Part shown: piece by piece, positions 33,225-41,635 of the stretch
Position numbering within the stretch: position 1 is the first letter of the stretch
Layout of the letters: each line of letters opens with the position of its first letter
Source: Deinococcus multiflagellatus
Lineage (GTDB): Bacteria > Deinococcota > Deinococci > Deinococcales > Deinococcaceae
Assembly (NCBI RefSeq): GCF_020166415.1
Contig: NZ_JAIQXV010000012.1
Coordinates: 76,612-140,611 of the forward strand
Reading direction: 5' to 3'
Length of the DNA: 64,000 nucleotides
Notes under the pieces: model-generated
Told to the model about the DNA's origin: nothing
Database searches by the model: none
The model's input: the letters and a program-made list of their open reading frames with translations, nothing else
Made by a program: the position numbers and the translations under genes

Positions 33225-34078
33225 ATCACCACCTGAAATTCGATCCGTTCACGTTGTTACATGTCACGGTCGTGGGGGCGGGCGGCACCGGCTCTCACCT
33301 GGTGGTTCTGCTCACGGAACTGCATAAGTGCATTCAGGCGCTGGGCGGGCAAGGGCTGATGGTGACCGTCTTTGACCCGGACGAGGTCAGCGAGACCAAC
33401 GTGCTGCGCCAGAACTACCACCGGCAGGACATTGGCCGCAACAAGGCCGTGACACTGGTCTCGCGGATCAATCTGGCCTGCGGCACCGGCTGGTTGGCCC
33501 GGCCCAGCATCTACACCGGCAGCGAGCTGGTGGTCCGTGGGCAGTACAGTGCCGCCACGCCGCACATCCTGTTCACCTGCACCGACCAGAACGCGGCGCG
33601 TCGTCAAATTGGCGCGGCCTTTGGGCGCTCAGGCAAAGGGTACTGGATCGACACCGGCAACACCCGCACCACCGGGCAAGTGCTGCTCAGTGAACCGACC
33701 AGCAAAGAGCCCCACCTGCCCAGTCCACTGAAAGAATATGGCGAGCTGCTGGCTGACGACGATCAGGACGCCCCCAGCTGCAGCGCCTTGGAAGCCCTGA
33801 CGCGTCAGGATCTGATGGTCAACCGCGAAGTGGCAGTCAAGGCTGCAGGCCTGCTGTGGCGGCTACTGCGAAACGGCGCAGTCAATCACCGGGGCCTGAT
33901 CGTCAACGTGCAAGACGGCATCACGCTGCCCAAACCTATCGAAGCGGGCATGGTGCCGGCGTACGCCGCGCCCCCGGTAGGCCTGATTCCAGTCGAAGTG
34001 CCGCCCCCTGCCCCTGTTCCGGCGCCGAAGCGGCGCGCCAGTCGGCGCCGGGCCACGCCCCCAGGGGCCGCCGCGTGA
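33221..34078 (+). CDS. PRTRC system ThiF/E1-like protein
   Basis: A 285-residue protein starting at GTG 33221 behind AAAGGAGG. VTVVGAGGTGSHL places the nucleotide-binding glycines at G19-G24; FDPDEVSETNVLRQNY and DIGRNKA complete the adenylation site; YWIDTGNTRTTGQVLL follows. C187 in DAPSCSALEALTRQD is in the place of the E1 catalytic cysteine. E1-like enzymes adenylate a protein C-terminus for conjugation or sulfur transfer. The basic tail is low-complexity. No ubiquitin-like partner with a terminal GG is visible in the window. Confidence 0.85.
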   Translation: MNHHLKFDPFTLLHVTVVGAGGTGSHLVVLLTELHKCIQALGGQGLMVTVFDPDEVSETNVLRQNYHRQDIGRNKAVTLVSRINLACGTGWLARPSIYTGSELVVRGQYSAATPHILFTCTDQNAARRQIGAAFGRSGKGYWIDTGNTRTTGQVLLSEPTSKEPHLPSPLKEYGELLADDDQDAPSCSALEALTRQDLMVNREVAVKAAGLLWRLLRNGAVNHRGLIVNVQDGITLPKPIEAGMVPAYAAPPVGLIPVEVPPPAPVPAPKRRASRRRATPPGAAA

Positions 34079-34353
34079 CCGGCCTGCGCACGGCCCAATT
34101 CCGAATCCGGCGGCAGCAGATGGCCGGCAACCGGCTCGTCGGCCGCGCCCAGTTGATCGACCTTGCCATCTTCGACTACGGCAACGGCACGCTGGAACTG
34201 GATGACGGAAGTACGTTTCGGGTTGTGGATGGGCGGTACATCGACAATGGAGACGCGCTTGTGCCTGGGGCCGGATTCGTCTACGGCCGCGACGACGAAT
34301 ACACTGGCACGGTGGTGGCCCAGTTGACCCCCTGGACGTCAGCCGACACCTGA
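34075..34353 (+). CDS. Small unknown protein after ThiF
   Basis: A 92-residue protein coupled by GTGA. It is basic at the start (LRTAQFRIRRQQMAGNRLVG), then forms strands (GTLELDDGSTFRVVDGRYI) typical of a small beta-barrel. No family is recognised. The tight overlap puts it in the cassette operon. Confidence 0.5.
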   Translation: MTGLRTAQFRIRRQQMAGNRLVGRAQLIDLAIFDYGNGTLELDDGSTFRVVDGRYIDNGDALVPGAGFVYGRDDEYTGTVVAQLTPWTSADT

Positions 34354-34359
34354 CCAGAG

Positions 34360-34383
34360 TGGCCGGACCGGGGGTCCGGCCCA
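34360..34383 (+). promoter_or_regulatory. Start-proximal hairpin, N9 to ATG 34393
   Basis: TGGCCGGACC, loop GGGG, GGTCCGGCC(CA), beginning 7 bp after the stop of the preceding gene. Confidence 0.75.
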
Positions 34384-34392
34384 CCGCCTGGT

Positions 34393-35076
34393 ATGTCCAC
34401 TGCGCCCCGTCTGCCCTCGGCCCCCCGCCCCCGCGCCGCCGGCGCCCCTCAAGCGGCACCCACGGTGCAGCCCGGCCCAGTCGTCCATTCGGCGCCCTCA
34501 CCCGGCACGGTCCCGGCGTCAGCCGCCCGCGCGGCCGTGAGCCTCCCTGAGCCTGGCCCGCCCCGGCCCAGCGCCGCAGGTGGCCTGGCGCGCACCAACG
34601 CCCCCGTACAGACCGGCTTCATGCACGAGGTGGATGTCGAGCGTCTGTGCCCGACCCCGCTGCGGGGCGACGAGCACCTGCAGTGGCTGCGCGAGGAATT
34701 CCTCGCCAAGACGCCGGTGTTTGACGCCATTCACGAGCTGATCCGGCGGGTGATGCAGGGCGAGCACATTCTCCTGAGAGGCCCAGATGACCTGACGCGC
34801 AACGTGGACTTGGCGCTGCGCGCCACCCTGCGGCTGACCCACCAGATCGAGGCGCGCACCCTCTGGACCCACACGAGTGACCAGCTGCTGGCGCTGAGCG
34901 GCCACGTCAAAGCCACCCTGATCCTGGGCGGCCGCCCCGGCACCACCTACACGCTGGCCTTTGACGGCCCCCAGGTCACGGTCCAGACCACCGAAGGGCC
35001 CCGGATCTCGACACGCGAGCAGCTGGCCGGCATCCTGCGGGGCAGCTACTTCGCCGACGTCCAGGTGCTGGCATGA
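34393..35076 (+). CDS. Unknown protein with disordered N-terminus
   Basis: A 227-residue protein. The first ~70 residues are P/A/S-rich and probably disordered. The remainder is globular: a helical part (HLQWLREEFLAKTPVFDAIH, LIRRVMQGEH) and a beta part (KATLILGGRPGTTYTLAFDG). No catalytic motif is evident. The next gene starts in its stop (ATGA). Confidence 0.5.
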   Translation: MSTAPRLPSAPRPRAAGAPQAAPTVQPGPVVHSAPSPGTVPASAARAAVSLPEPGPPRPSAAGGLARTNAPVQTGFMHEVDVERLCPTPLRGDEHLQWLREEFLAKTPVFDAIHELIRRVMQGEHILLRGPDDLTRNVDLALRATLRLTHQIEARTLWTHTSDQLLALSGHVKATLILGGRPGTTYTLAFDGPQVTVQTTEGPRISTREQLAGILRGSYFADVQVLA

Positions 35077-35357
35077 AGCGGGTTCGGCCAGCGCCCGCGC
35101 TGGGGGTGGTGGCCCGGCCCAGCGGGCCAGGTCGTCAGTACCGCAGCAGAAACCTGGAAGCGGACGTGGTAGGGGAGACCGTGACCCTGCGCGCCGCTGG
35201 CCATGAAGTGACGGTGCGGGCCCCAGGCCGCACGGACCGGGAACGCATTGAGGGCGCACTGCTTGGGGCGCCAGTTCACGGCCGAATCCTGAGGCGCGCC
35301 GCGAGTACCCGCGCCCGCATTCTGCAGCTGCGCGATCAGCAGGGCCGGCCAGTCTGA
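35073..35357 (+). CDS. Small basic protein
   Basis: A 94-residue protein, strongly basic, with strands RNLEADVVGETVTLRAAGHE and a final helix RRAASTRARILQLRDQ. It could bind nucleic acid. It is coupled by ATGA, and its stop adjoins the next box. Confidence 0.45.
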   Translation: MKRVRPAPALGVVARPSGPGRQYRSRNLEADVVGETVTLRAAGHEVTVRAPGRTDRERIEGALLGAPVHGRILRRAASTRARILQLRDQQGRPV

Positions 35358-35380
35358 CTTGCCCAGCGCACCAGCGCCCC
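35358..35380 (+). promoter_or_regulatory. CTTG-N8-ACCAGCGCCCC box
   Basis: CTTG begins immediately after the preceding stop; box at 35370; ATG 35394 at 36 nt. Confidence 0.65.
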
Positions 35381-35393
35381 AGGAGCGTGCCTC

Positions 35394-36434
35394 ATGGCGT
35401 CCTCGTCTGTCCGTATTCCCGCTTTTGATGGCGTGCGGGGCCTGCTCGCGGTCGGCGTGGTGTTCAGCCATGTCGTGGCCCTGACGGCCCTGCCCTGGGG
35501 CCCTGGCCCCGTGCACACGCCGCTGCAGGCCGCCGTCTGGGCCCTGGGCGCTCCAGCGGTCGACACTTTTTTCGTACTGAGCGGCTGGGTGGTGGCCCTG
35601 AGTTTCCAGCGCCGCCCCGACTTCTGGCCCTACCTGCGTGCGCGGCTGCGCCGCCTGGCGCCGCTGGGCTTTCTGGGCGTGCTGCTGGGGCTGCTGGTCG
35701 CCCGGCCCCTGGCCCAGGCGCTGCCGGATGACCTGGCCCCCTTCGGCCTGCTGCACGCCCTGACCCTTCCCCTGACGGCCGCCGACTGGCGCGGCGCCCT
35801 GAGCCTCGGCCTGGGCGGCTGGTATGACGCCGAGCGCCTCAATGCACCGCTATGGACCCTGGCCCTGGAACTCTACGCCAGTGTGCTGCTGCCGGCGATG
35901 GTGGCCCTGGTGGGGCGCATCGGCTGGGCGGCCTGGCCCCTCAGTCTGCCCCTCAGCATCGGGGCGGGCCTGCTGTTCTGGCCGCTGCAACTGCTCCCCC
36001 TCTTTGTGTTGGGCGTCTGTCTGGCCTTGCGGCCGCTCACCCTGTCGCCCGGTCGGCTGGTGGCCACCGGCACGCTCGGTCTGATGGTCCTGCTCTCCCG
36101 ATTTGTGCTGCCCACCGACGAGCACCTGTACCGCTGGGTGTCTGGCCTGGGCGCGGCGGGCGTGCTGCTCGCCGCCCAGGGGTTGCGTCCACGGCTCCTG
36201 CTGACCCCGTGGGCGCAGTGGCTCGGCGAGCGCAGCTTTGCCCTCTATATCACCCACCTGCCGGTGCTGGTCGCGGCCGTCTGGCTCCTGTGGCCGGTGG
36301 TGGGCGTCACACGGGCCGCGCTGATCGGCGTTCCCGTCAGTGTGCTGGCCGCTCACCTGACGCACCTGTGGGTGGACCGCCCCTGTTCTTCCCCTCTTCA
36401 TCTTGCCCGGCGCACCAGCGCCCCTGGAGCCTAA
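35394..36434 (+). CDS. Acyltransferase family 3 membrane protein
   Basis: A 346-residue protein with about ten membrane helices. It starts IPAFDGVRGLLAVGVVFSHV, the family's first helix with its conserved R and H, and continues with VDTFFVLSGWVVAL, then RRLAPLGF. Members of this family move acyl groups to sugars or lipids at the cell envelope. It could alter the cell surface and hence phage adsorption or plasmid exclusion; that is a guess. The last part contains the box of the next gene. Confidence 0.75.
   Translation: MASSSVRIPAFDGVRGLLAVGVVFSHVVALTALPWGPGPVHTPLQAAVWALGAPAVDTFFVLSGWVVALSFQRRPDFWPYLRARLRRLAPLGFLGVLLGLLVARPLAQALPDDLAPFGLLHALTLPLTAADWRGALSLGLGGWYDAERLNAPLWTLALELYASVLLPAMVALVGRIGWAAWPLSLPLSIGAGLLFWPLQLLPLFVLGVCLALRPLTLSPGRLVATGTLGLMVLLSRFVLPTDEHLYRWVSGLGAAGVLLAAQGLRPRLLLTPWAQWLGERSFALYITHLPVLVAAVWLLWPVVGVTRAALIGVPVSVLAAHLTHLWVDRPCSSPLHLARRTSAPGA
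36402..36424 (+). promoter_or_regulatory. CTTG-N8-ACCAGCGCCCC box within a coding end
   Basis: CTTG at 36402, box at 36414, ATG 36438 at 36 nt. It overlaps the last 33 bases of the acyltransferase frame, so the protein's end is constrained by it. Confidence 0.65.
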
Positions 36435-36437
36435 GTC

Positions 36438-36746
36438 ATGACCACCGCCACCCACGACACCTGCGCTGATCCGCCGCCCATGGCCCCCGCCGCCCCTCAG
36501 CAGCTGGCCGAGGAGCTGCGCCGCCAAGCCGACGCAGACCGGAATCAGGCCGCGCAGCTTGACCTGCAGGCTGCGGCCCTCTACGCGACCCTGGGGCGCC
36601 AGCCGGAGCCCCGCTACACCGCCCAGAACCGCGTGGCCTACCACCTGATCGAAGGCGCCGCGCAGCTGCGCCAGCTCGCCCAGACCCGCCTGACCCTGGC
36701 CGCCCACCTCGACACCCTCTCGCCCACATCACAGGAGCCCTCATGA
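36438..36746 (+). CDS. Small helical protein
   Basis: A 102-residue protein. A helix rich in A, Q and R (QQLAEELRRQADADRNQAAQ) is followed by another (LIEGAAQLRQLAQTRLTLA), which suggests a helical hairpin. The start follows the box. It overlaps the lipoprotein gene by ATGA. No known family. Confidence 0.5.
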   Translation: MTTATHDTCADPPPMAPAAPQQLAEELRRQADADRNQAAQLDLQAAALYATLGRQPEPRYTAQNRVAYHLIEGAAQLRQLAQTRLTLAAHLDTLSPTSQEPS

Positions 36747-37672
36747 CCCGAATTGCCCCCCGCTGGTGGCCCGCTCTCGCCATTCTGATGACCGCCTGCA
36801 CCGGCGCGCCAGAGGTGCCGGTCCCCACCTCCCTGCAGCTTCAGCCGGTGTCCACCCTGCGCGTCGGGGAGAGCCTGACCCTGGGCGCCGAGGTCCGCGA
36901 CCAATGGGGGCAGGTGATGGCTATGCCCGTCACCTGGACCAGCAGTCAGCCGCAGCTGGCCGCCGTGCAGGGCCAGACGGTCACCGCCAGCCGCCTGACG
37001 CCAACAGATCGGCCCCTCACGCTGACCGCCACGGTGGGGACCATGCAGGCCACCATGCCACTCACCACCACTGGCCTGGAAGTGACCCTGGGCACCTACG
37101 CCCTGAGTGGGCAGGCCACGCTGGGCACGGCCGTGTTCGCCCGGTTCCGGCCGGAACCGGGGGGCGCCGTGCCGAACAGCGCCGTCACCTTCACGGCGCC
37201 GGATGGGCAGGCGGTGCTGACCGATCTGGTACGGCTGGGCGCGGCCGACGAGGTGAGTTCAGCCTGGGCCTACAGTGCCCAGACGCCACCTCAATCCGGT
37301 ACCTACCGCGCCAGCTTGGGCGGCAGCGGCGTGGCCTACCGCGCCGCCGATGAGGTGGACGCGGCCTTCAAGGCGCCTTTTGCTGCTGCGGCGTCAGTCA
37401 CCATCCACCCAGACCGCACCTACGAGGTCCAGGCTGACCTGACCGGGCAACCCGTGGTGCTGGCCACCGCCTTCAACCAGGCGGCGCGTTTCTTCGGTCA
37501 GGCCACGGCCAACGAACTGCCGAAGAGGGGCACCGTGTCACTGGCGCCCGGCACCTACTCGACGGGCGTGTTTACCCTGCCGCTGAAACTGGGCGCTGTG
37601 CCCTTTGCGACACCAACGCCCCTCACCTTCAACCTGACCTACCAGGGTACGGGGGCGGTGACGCTGCCATGA
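36743..37672 (+). CDS. Lipoprotein with Ig-like (BIG-type) domain
   Basis: A 309-residue protein. The signal ends in lipobox LMTAC with the cysteine near residue 19. Residues about 30-110 look like a bacterial Ig-like domain (SLTLGAEVRDQWGQVM, VTWTSSQPQLAAVQG); a beta-rich C-terminal region follows. It would be exposed on the envelope. It is coupled to both neighbours by ATGA. Confidence 0.65.
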   Translation: MTRIAPRWWPALAILMTACTGAPEVPVPTSLQLQPVSTLRVGESLTLGAEVRDQWGQVMAMPVTWTSSQPQLAAVQGQTVTASRLTPTDRPLTLTATVGTMQATMPLTTTGLEVTLGTYALSGQATLGTAVFARFRPEPGGAVPNSAVTFTAPDGQAVLTDLVRLGAADEVSSAWAYSAQTPPQSGTYRASLGGSGVAYRAADEVDAAFKAPFAAAASVTIHPDRTYEVQADLTGQPVVLATAFNQAARFFGQATANELPKRGTVSLAPGTYSTGVFTLPLKLGAVPFATPTPLTFNLTYQGTGAVTLP

Positions 37673-38307
37673 ACGCCGCTGACCACGCCGGCCCGGCCAC
37701 TGCTGAGCGCCTGCCTGCTGCAGCGACCGCCACGCGCCCACCTCTGCCGGTGGTGGTGCTGATCGGCGGCGAGGAGCATTCAGGTCGGCTGGGGCCCGAC
37801 GGGCACGTGGCGCTCGAACAGGGGCGCGCCCTCTTCGAGCGCCACAGCACCGTCACCCCAGCACAGCGGCGCAGCCTGCAGGCGCTGAACGCCCTGCTGG
37901 ACTGGGCCCCCGAAGAGCGGACCGGCGAATTGCGCCTGGTCGACCAGGTGCCAGCAGCGATCAACCGCGCCCTGCTGGACGGCGTCCTGTTGGACTGGAC
38001 CACAGGGGTCGAAGCAGCGGCCTGGGTGCTGTGTGACCTGCCGGGGGCGCAAATGTATCAGGACGAGGCCGTGCTGGTCGTGACCGTTGCTCTGGCGACC
38101 GCGTGGCCTGCACTGCATGCACGCCGGGCAGATCTGGAACTGGCCACCCTGGGCAGCGCGCTTCTGGACGCTGACCATCCGGTGCTCGCCGATCTGAGCC
38201 CCGCCACGCGGCGTCAGGTTGACCGTGCCCTGGCGGCGCTGGGGCGCTGGGTCCGGGTGCAGGACCTGCGCCAGTGGCTGGCGCAGCCCCAGGACAGAGT
38301 GCTGTGA
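37669..38307 (+). CDS. Unknown cytoplasmic protein
   Basis: A 212-residue protein, mainly helical, with a short strand at the start (LPVVVLIGGEEHSG). Repeated helices (RRSLQALNALLDW, LATLGSALLDADHPV, RRQVDRALAALGRW) give no known domain. It is coupled by ATGA to the lipoprotein gene. Confidence 0.45.
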   Translation: MNAADHAGPATAERLPAAATATRPPLPVVVLIGGEEHSGRLGPDGHVALEQGRALFERHSTVTPAQRRSLQALNALLDWAPEERTGELRLVDQVPAAINRALLDGVLLDWTTGVEAAAWVLCDLPGAQMYQDEAVLVVTVALATAWPALHARRADLELATLGSALLDADHPVLADLSPATRRQVDRALAALGRWVRVQDLRQWLAQPQDRVL

Positions 38308-38374
38308 CGGCGCCGCGCTGTTCGCCTGGGCACATGCGTCCACGACCGGCCCGGGCGTATGTCAAGCTCAGCCT

Positions 38375-38539
38375 GTGTCCCCCAGTGATCACGACGCCCG
38401 GAACCGCGAGTTGATTCAGTGGTTGCGGGCGGCCTGGGACGAGATGACCAGTGCCGAACCGATCCATGACGGCCTGGCGCCAGGCGCCGACGGGCCAGCG
38501 GAGTCAGGCCGCGAGACGACGACCGAGTCTTCATCCTGA
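38375..38539 (+). CDS. Possible small protein
   Basis: A 54-residue frame from GTG 38375. The segment NRELIQWLRAAWDEMTS looks like a real amphipathic helix and the tail is acidic. No clear ribosome site exists. The 38.3-38.7 kb interval has no better gene. Confidence 0.25.
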   Translation: MSPSDHDARNRELIQWLRAAWDEMTSAEPIHDGLAPGADGPAESGRETTTESSS

Positions 38540-38700
38540 GCAACAGGGCAGGTTCTCCGCAGCAGCGGCGGCCTGGATTCCTCCGCCACAACATCTTTTT
38601 CCCCGGCCCAAGAACAGGGGGCAGGGCCTGATGGTCTCCGGCGCGGCCGGGTGAACACAGGCGCTTGTCCCCTTCCGGCCCCTTCAGGAGACTGTGCCTT

Positions 38701-39168
38701 ATGGACGAGCATCCCCCCATCACCCCCCACCTCGCCCGCGTACTGATCGGCCTTCACCTCGCGCAGGCCTTTCCTCTCCAGCCTCAGTTGCATCTGGCCC
38801 AACTGGCCCTGCATATCGTGGATACGGCCGAGGCGCTGCGCGGCCCGCTGGCCCAGGCCACTGGCGCCCAGCTGCGCTACCAGATGGATCCTGAGGACGG
38901 CACCCTGCACGTGGTGGCCCACGCTGTGGACCTGCAGCGGGCCGGGTCCGCGGGCGTCAGCGCCACGCACCTGGGCCACCTGCTGATCCAGGCGGACTAC
39001 GTCCAGATGGGCAGCGACATTGATCTGCGCCGCAACCTGTACGCGATTGCGTACCGGGCGCAACTGGCACAGTCGGGTGAGCCGGCCGAAGCGAGTTTCG
39101 GTCTGGCGGTGGAACTGGCCAACAATGCGGTGCGGCAAGAGCCCCTGCTGCCGCTGCACCTCAACTAG
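38701..39168 (+). CDS. Unknown protein
   Basis: A 155-residue protein with CAGGAGA upstream of ATG 38701. Helices at the start (LARVLIGLHLAQAF) and a strand-rich middle (LHVVAHAVDLQ) are seen; no domain is recognised. The next gene starts 1-2 bp after its stop. Confidence 0.5.
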   Translation: MDEHPPITPHLARVLIGLHLAQAFPLQPQLHLAQLALHIVDTAEALRGPLAQATGAQLRYQMDPEDGTLHVVAHAVDLQRAGSAGVSATHLGHLLIQADYVQMGSDIDLRRNLYAIAYRAQLAQSGEPAEASFGLAVELANNAVRQEPLLPLHLN

Positions 39169-39169
39169 C

Positions 39170-39436
39170 GTGGCCAGCGACGCGACCAGTTCGCACCTCC
39201 GGGTTCTCCCTCAGGGTCAGTTCGCGCCGATGTCCACCGCGGAGCGTCTCGTGGCACTTGAGGGGTTCTTGCGCCGATACGTTGACTGTCAGCGGCCATT
39301 GCTGCGCGCCCTGAAGGCGGAATTCGGCGACCGCCCAACAATTCGGGACGCCCTGTCCGCCTGTGATCACGACCTGAGTCAACTGTCCATGCACCTGCTG
39401 CGCACCACGATGATCGGTCCGCCGGTGGACCCGTGA
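39170..39436 (+). CDS. Small helical protein
   Basis: An 88-residue protein starting at GTG 39170 right after the preceding stop; ATG 39230 is an alternative. It is helical (AERLVALEGFLRRYVDCQ, then ALSACDHDLSQLSMHLL). It overlaps the HU-like gene by GTGA. Confidence 0.45.
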   Translation: MASDATSSHLRVLPQGQFAPMSTAERLVALEGFLRRYVDCQRPLLRALKAEFGDRPTIRDALSACDHDLSQLSMHLLRTTMIGPPVDP

Positions 39437-39861
39437 GCCGGGCTGCCTCCAGCTGGTGTGGAGATCCTGACCAGCGCCGGGCTGAACCGGCTGGCGGTGG
39501 CAAAACAGGGAGCGCCGCAGCGGCACCTGGCCTCTGGACCGCCACGGCATCAGACCCGGCCCTCGACTCGACAGACGACCTCGTCCGTGGCATCGTGCAC
39601 CGGACCGGGTTGGGTGAAGGGGTGGCCCAGATGATCGTCGACCTGGTGCTGGATCACCTGCGCCGGGCCCTGCTGGCCCGGCACCGGGTGCAGCTGGCGC
39701 CTCTGGGCGTGTGGCGGGTCCAGCCCCGGATGCCCGCCACCACCTGGGTGGACGGACAGCGGACCGTCACGCCGCGGCCGGATGTGGTGTCGTTCCGCCC
39801 AGCGCCCCGGTTGACGGCCCAGGTGAACAGGGACGAGTCCGGGCCTGACGGACCCGCCTGA
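39433..39861 (+). CDS. HU/IHF-family DNA-binding protein
   Basis: A 142-residue protein. After a low-complexity N-terminus of about 48 residues, the HU fold follows: helices DDLVRGIVHRTGLGEG and QMIVDLVLDHLRRALLA, a strand with PLGVWRVQP in place of GFGTF, an arm with PATTWVDG, and VSFRPAPRL at the C-terminus. HU proteins bend and wrap DNA. The extension and the coupling to a small helical gene are unusual. The true start may be later than the GTG. Confidence 0.65.
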   Translation: MSRAASSWCGDPDQRRAEPAGGGKTGSAAAAPGLWTATASDPALDSTDDLVRGIVHRTGLGEGVAQMIVDLVLDHLRRALLARHRVQLAPLGVWRVQPRMPATTWVDGQRTVTPRPDVVSFRPAPRLTAQVNRDESGPDGPA

Positions 39862-39876
39862 CCAGGGCTTCACCTG

Positions 39877-39897
39877 GACGTCCCAGGCCTGCTACAG
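39877..39897 (+). promoter_or_regulatory. Possible promoter before gene 40036
   Basis: TGCTACAGT is an extended -10 (TG-n-TACAGT) at 39889-39897, about 140 bp ahead of the next gene. No clear -35 is seen. The 130-bp leader shows no obvious structure. Confidence 0.35.
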
Positions 39898-40035
39898 TGC
39901 CGCTGGAACCTCATCCTCTGCCTCACGCCGGGGCCGAACAGGATTGCAGCGCATACCGCCCATCCACCGTCAACACGGCTCACCTCCAGGGGCGTGCAAC
40001 CAATACCGGCGTGGCACGCTCGACAGGGAAGACCC

Positions 40036-40893
40036 ATGTTGACGCTCAAAATGCACGCCGCCCTCGCCACGGCCGTCCAGGCTTATGCGCCCCGCTTCCT
40101 GGGCACCAGCACCCAGCGCACGACGGCCCTCAACGCCGCGGCCCAGCTGCTCGGCTACCGGGACCACCGCACCGCCCTTCACGAGCTCGAAGCCGGCGAC
40201 GAGCCGAACTTGACGGGGGCGATTCGTGGTCAGACCTATCTCGCGCGCGCCGAGCAGGCACTTGCCCATGTGTGCCGGCAGGGGGGTGTCTCAGACAGCC
40301 CCACGCCAGCAGACGGGGCGGCGTTCGCCCAGGAGATGCTGGTGGCCTACAACCTGGCGCTCTGGCAGCAACTCGGCATCAATGAAGAGGCGCTGTGGGC
40401 CCTGGCTGAACAGGGCCGCAGCACCGTGGTCGCTGATCCCAGACCATGGGTCAGTGCCGCGTTGCAGCGGGGGCTGGCCCAGATCATGGGGGAACTTCAC
40501 AGCTTGAATTTTGGCACGATGGATCACCACAACTTCTACACGGTGGTTGGTCGCCGGCAACTCACGGGGTTTGCCCAGGAGCGGAAGATCAGGACATTCG
40601 AAGGCGCTGAGTTCTGGTACTACAAAACGGTACCCAACTTGTTTTTCCAGGCTCGTGTTGACCACTCCACGCCCCGTCTGGCCTTGACCTTCCTCACGCC
40701 GGAGCTTGAAGCCGACTACGACGCGTACATGATGCAGATGTGCGACAGCGTGCATGCGGTCTATGCCCTGCCTCCCCAGCAAGCCGCAGTGTCGTGGACC
40801 AAGTTGTGCGGCCGGTCGCCTGTCCAGCACGGCTTCACGCTGATTGGCGTGGAGGGAGACCGGTTGACCTTTGAGTGGGTACCGACCCAGTAA
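40036..40893 (+). CDS. Unknown protein with LGYRD motif domain
   Basis: A 285-residue protein with GGGAAGA before ATG 40036. The N-terminus has RTTALNAAAQLLGYRDHRTAL at about residues 28-48, like the short LGYRDW-TL domain found in plasmid proteins labelled glyoxalase-related. The rest has helices and a beta region (FYTVVGRRQLTGFAQERK). It faces the three minus-strand genes at 40971-42238. Confidence 0.5.
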   Translation: MLTLKMHAALATAVQAYAPRFLGTSTQRTTALNAAAQLLGYRDHRTALHELEAGDEPNLTGAIRGQTYLARAEQALAHVCRQGGVSDSPTPADGAAFAQEMLVAYNLALWQQLGINEEALWALAEQGRSTVVADPRPWVSAALQRGLAQIMGELHSLNFGTMDHHNFYTVVGRRQLTGFAQERKIRTFEGAEFWYYKTVPNLFFQARVDHSTPRLALTFLTPELEADYDAYMMQMCDSVHAVYALPPQQAAVSWTKLCGRSPVQHGFTLIGVEGDRLTFEWVPTQ

Positions 40894-40970
40894 GGTCGGA
40901 AGCCACTGGCGTGGCCACCGTCCTGCGCATTCCTGCCGCGCCCCTGTTTCCGTCGTCGGTATGACAGCCC

Positions 40971-41297
40971 TCAGGGCCTGTCGTCTGGCCGCTCTGGTTC
41001 GGGCGTCCGGCTGACCCGCGCCCGAATGCACGTCGCGCGCAGGCCCCGGCGCGCCAGGGTCCAGGTGCCCAGCCCGAAGTACGCAGTGGTCTCCTCGATC
41101 AGTGCCCAGGGCACTGGCTCCAGATCGACCGGCTCGCCCGACACCGCGTGGGCGCCCAGCCCCCAGCGCCGGCCCGTGTCCGTCACGATCAGCACGGCCG
41201 CGTCCGGACAGGCTCCTTCCCAGGCGTCAGTCAAGCGGCGCAGCGTGGCCTGATGCTGCGCCAGCGTTCCCGGTTCGACCCGCACAATGTCAAACAT
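40971..41297 (-). CDS. Unknown small protein
   Basis: A 108-residue protein, third gene of a minus-strand set that starts at 42238. It has strands (AAVLIVTDTGRRWGLGAH) and a final basic segment (RRGLRATCIRARV). It overlaps the preceding gene by 8 nt. No function is known. Confidence 0.45.
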   Translation of the reverse strand: MFDIVRVEPGTLAQHQATLRRLTDAWEGACPDAAVLIVTDTGRRWGLGAHAVSGEPVDLEPVPWALIEETTAYFGLGTWTLARRGLRATCIRARVSRTPEPERPDDRP

Positions 41298-41631
41298 GCT
41301 GGGCGCCCCGGCATCTGATCAGCCCCTGGTCCAGGGCCAGCAGGGCGGCGGCCGCCGGCACCAGGTACGCGTGCCACCGCCCCTCACGTTCACCGGTCAC
41401 ATGCATCGGGAGCTGCGGGGCGAACCACCGCGTGTGGCCTGAGCCCGGCGAGCGCGGCCCGTCGTGCCAGATCCGGGCCAGGGCGTCCGGGCCCTGCTGT
41501 GCCACCACCGCCGCAAAAAAGGCCCGGCACTCGGCCTCATCCCCGTACCAGCGGCCTGGGCGCCGCTTGTGCCCCCTCGGGACGGGCCAGGCCGCCGTCA
41601 CCGGGGGAAGGGCGGGGGGCCAGGGGGCCAT
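41290..41631 (-). CDS. Unknown small protein
   Basis: A 113-residue protein beginning 4 bp after the upstream stop. An upstream in-frame ATG near 41665 would overlap the preceding gene. It has KRRPGRWYGDEAECRAFF in the N-terminal half and a hydrophobic helix near the end (AYLVPAAAALLALDQGL). Confidence 0.45.
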   Translation of the reverse strand: MAPWPPALPPVTAAWPVPRGHKRRPGRWYGDEAECRAFFAAVVAQQGPDALARIWHDGPRSPGSGHTRWFAPQLPMHVTGEREGRWHAYLVPAAAALLALDQGLIRCRGAQHV

Positions 41632-41635
41632 CTGG

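Noticed and set aside
4866..34383. Start-proximal hairpins as plain Rho-independent terminators
   Set aside because: They lack T-tracts, and a terminator would not need a fixed 9-nt distance to the next start codon; a dual role is still possible.
39466..39480. ACCAGCGCCGGG in the HU-like gene
   Set aside because: It matches only the first nine bases of the box, lacks CTTG at 12 nt and is inside a coding region.
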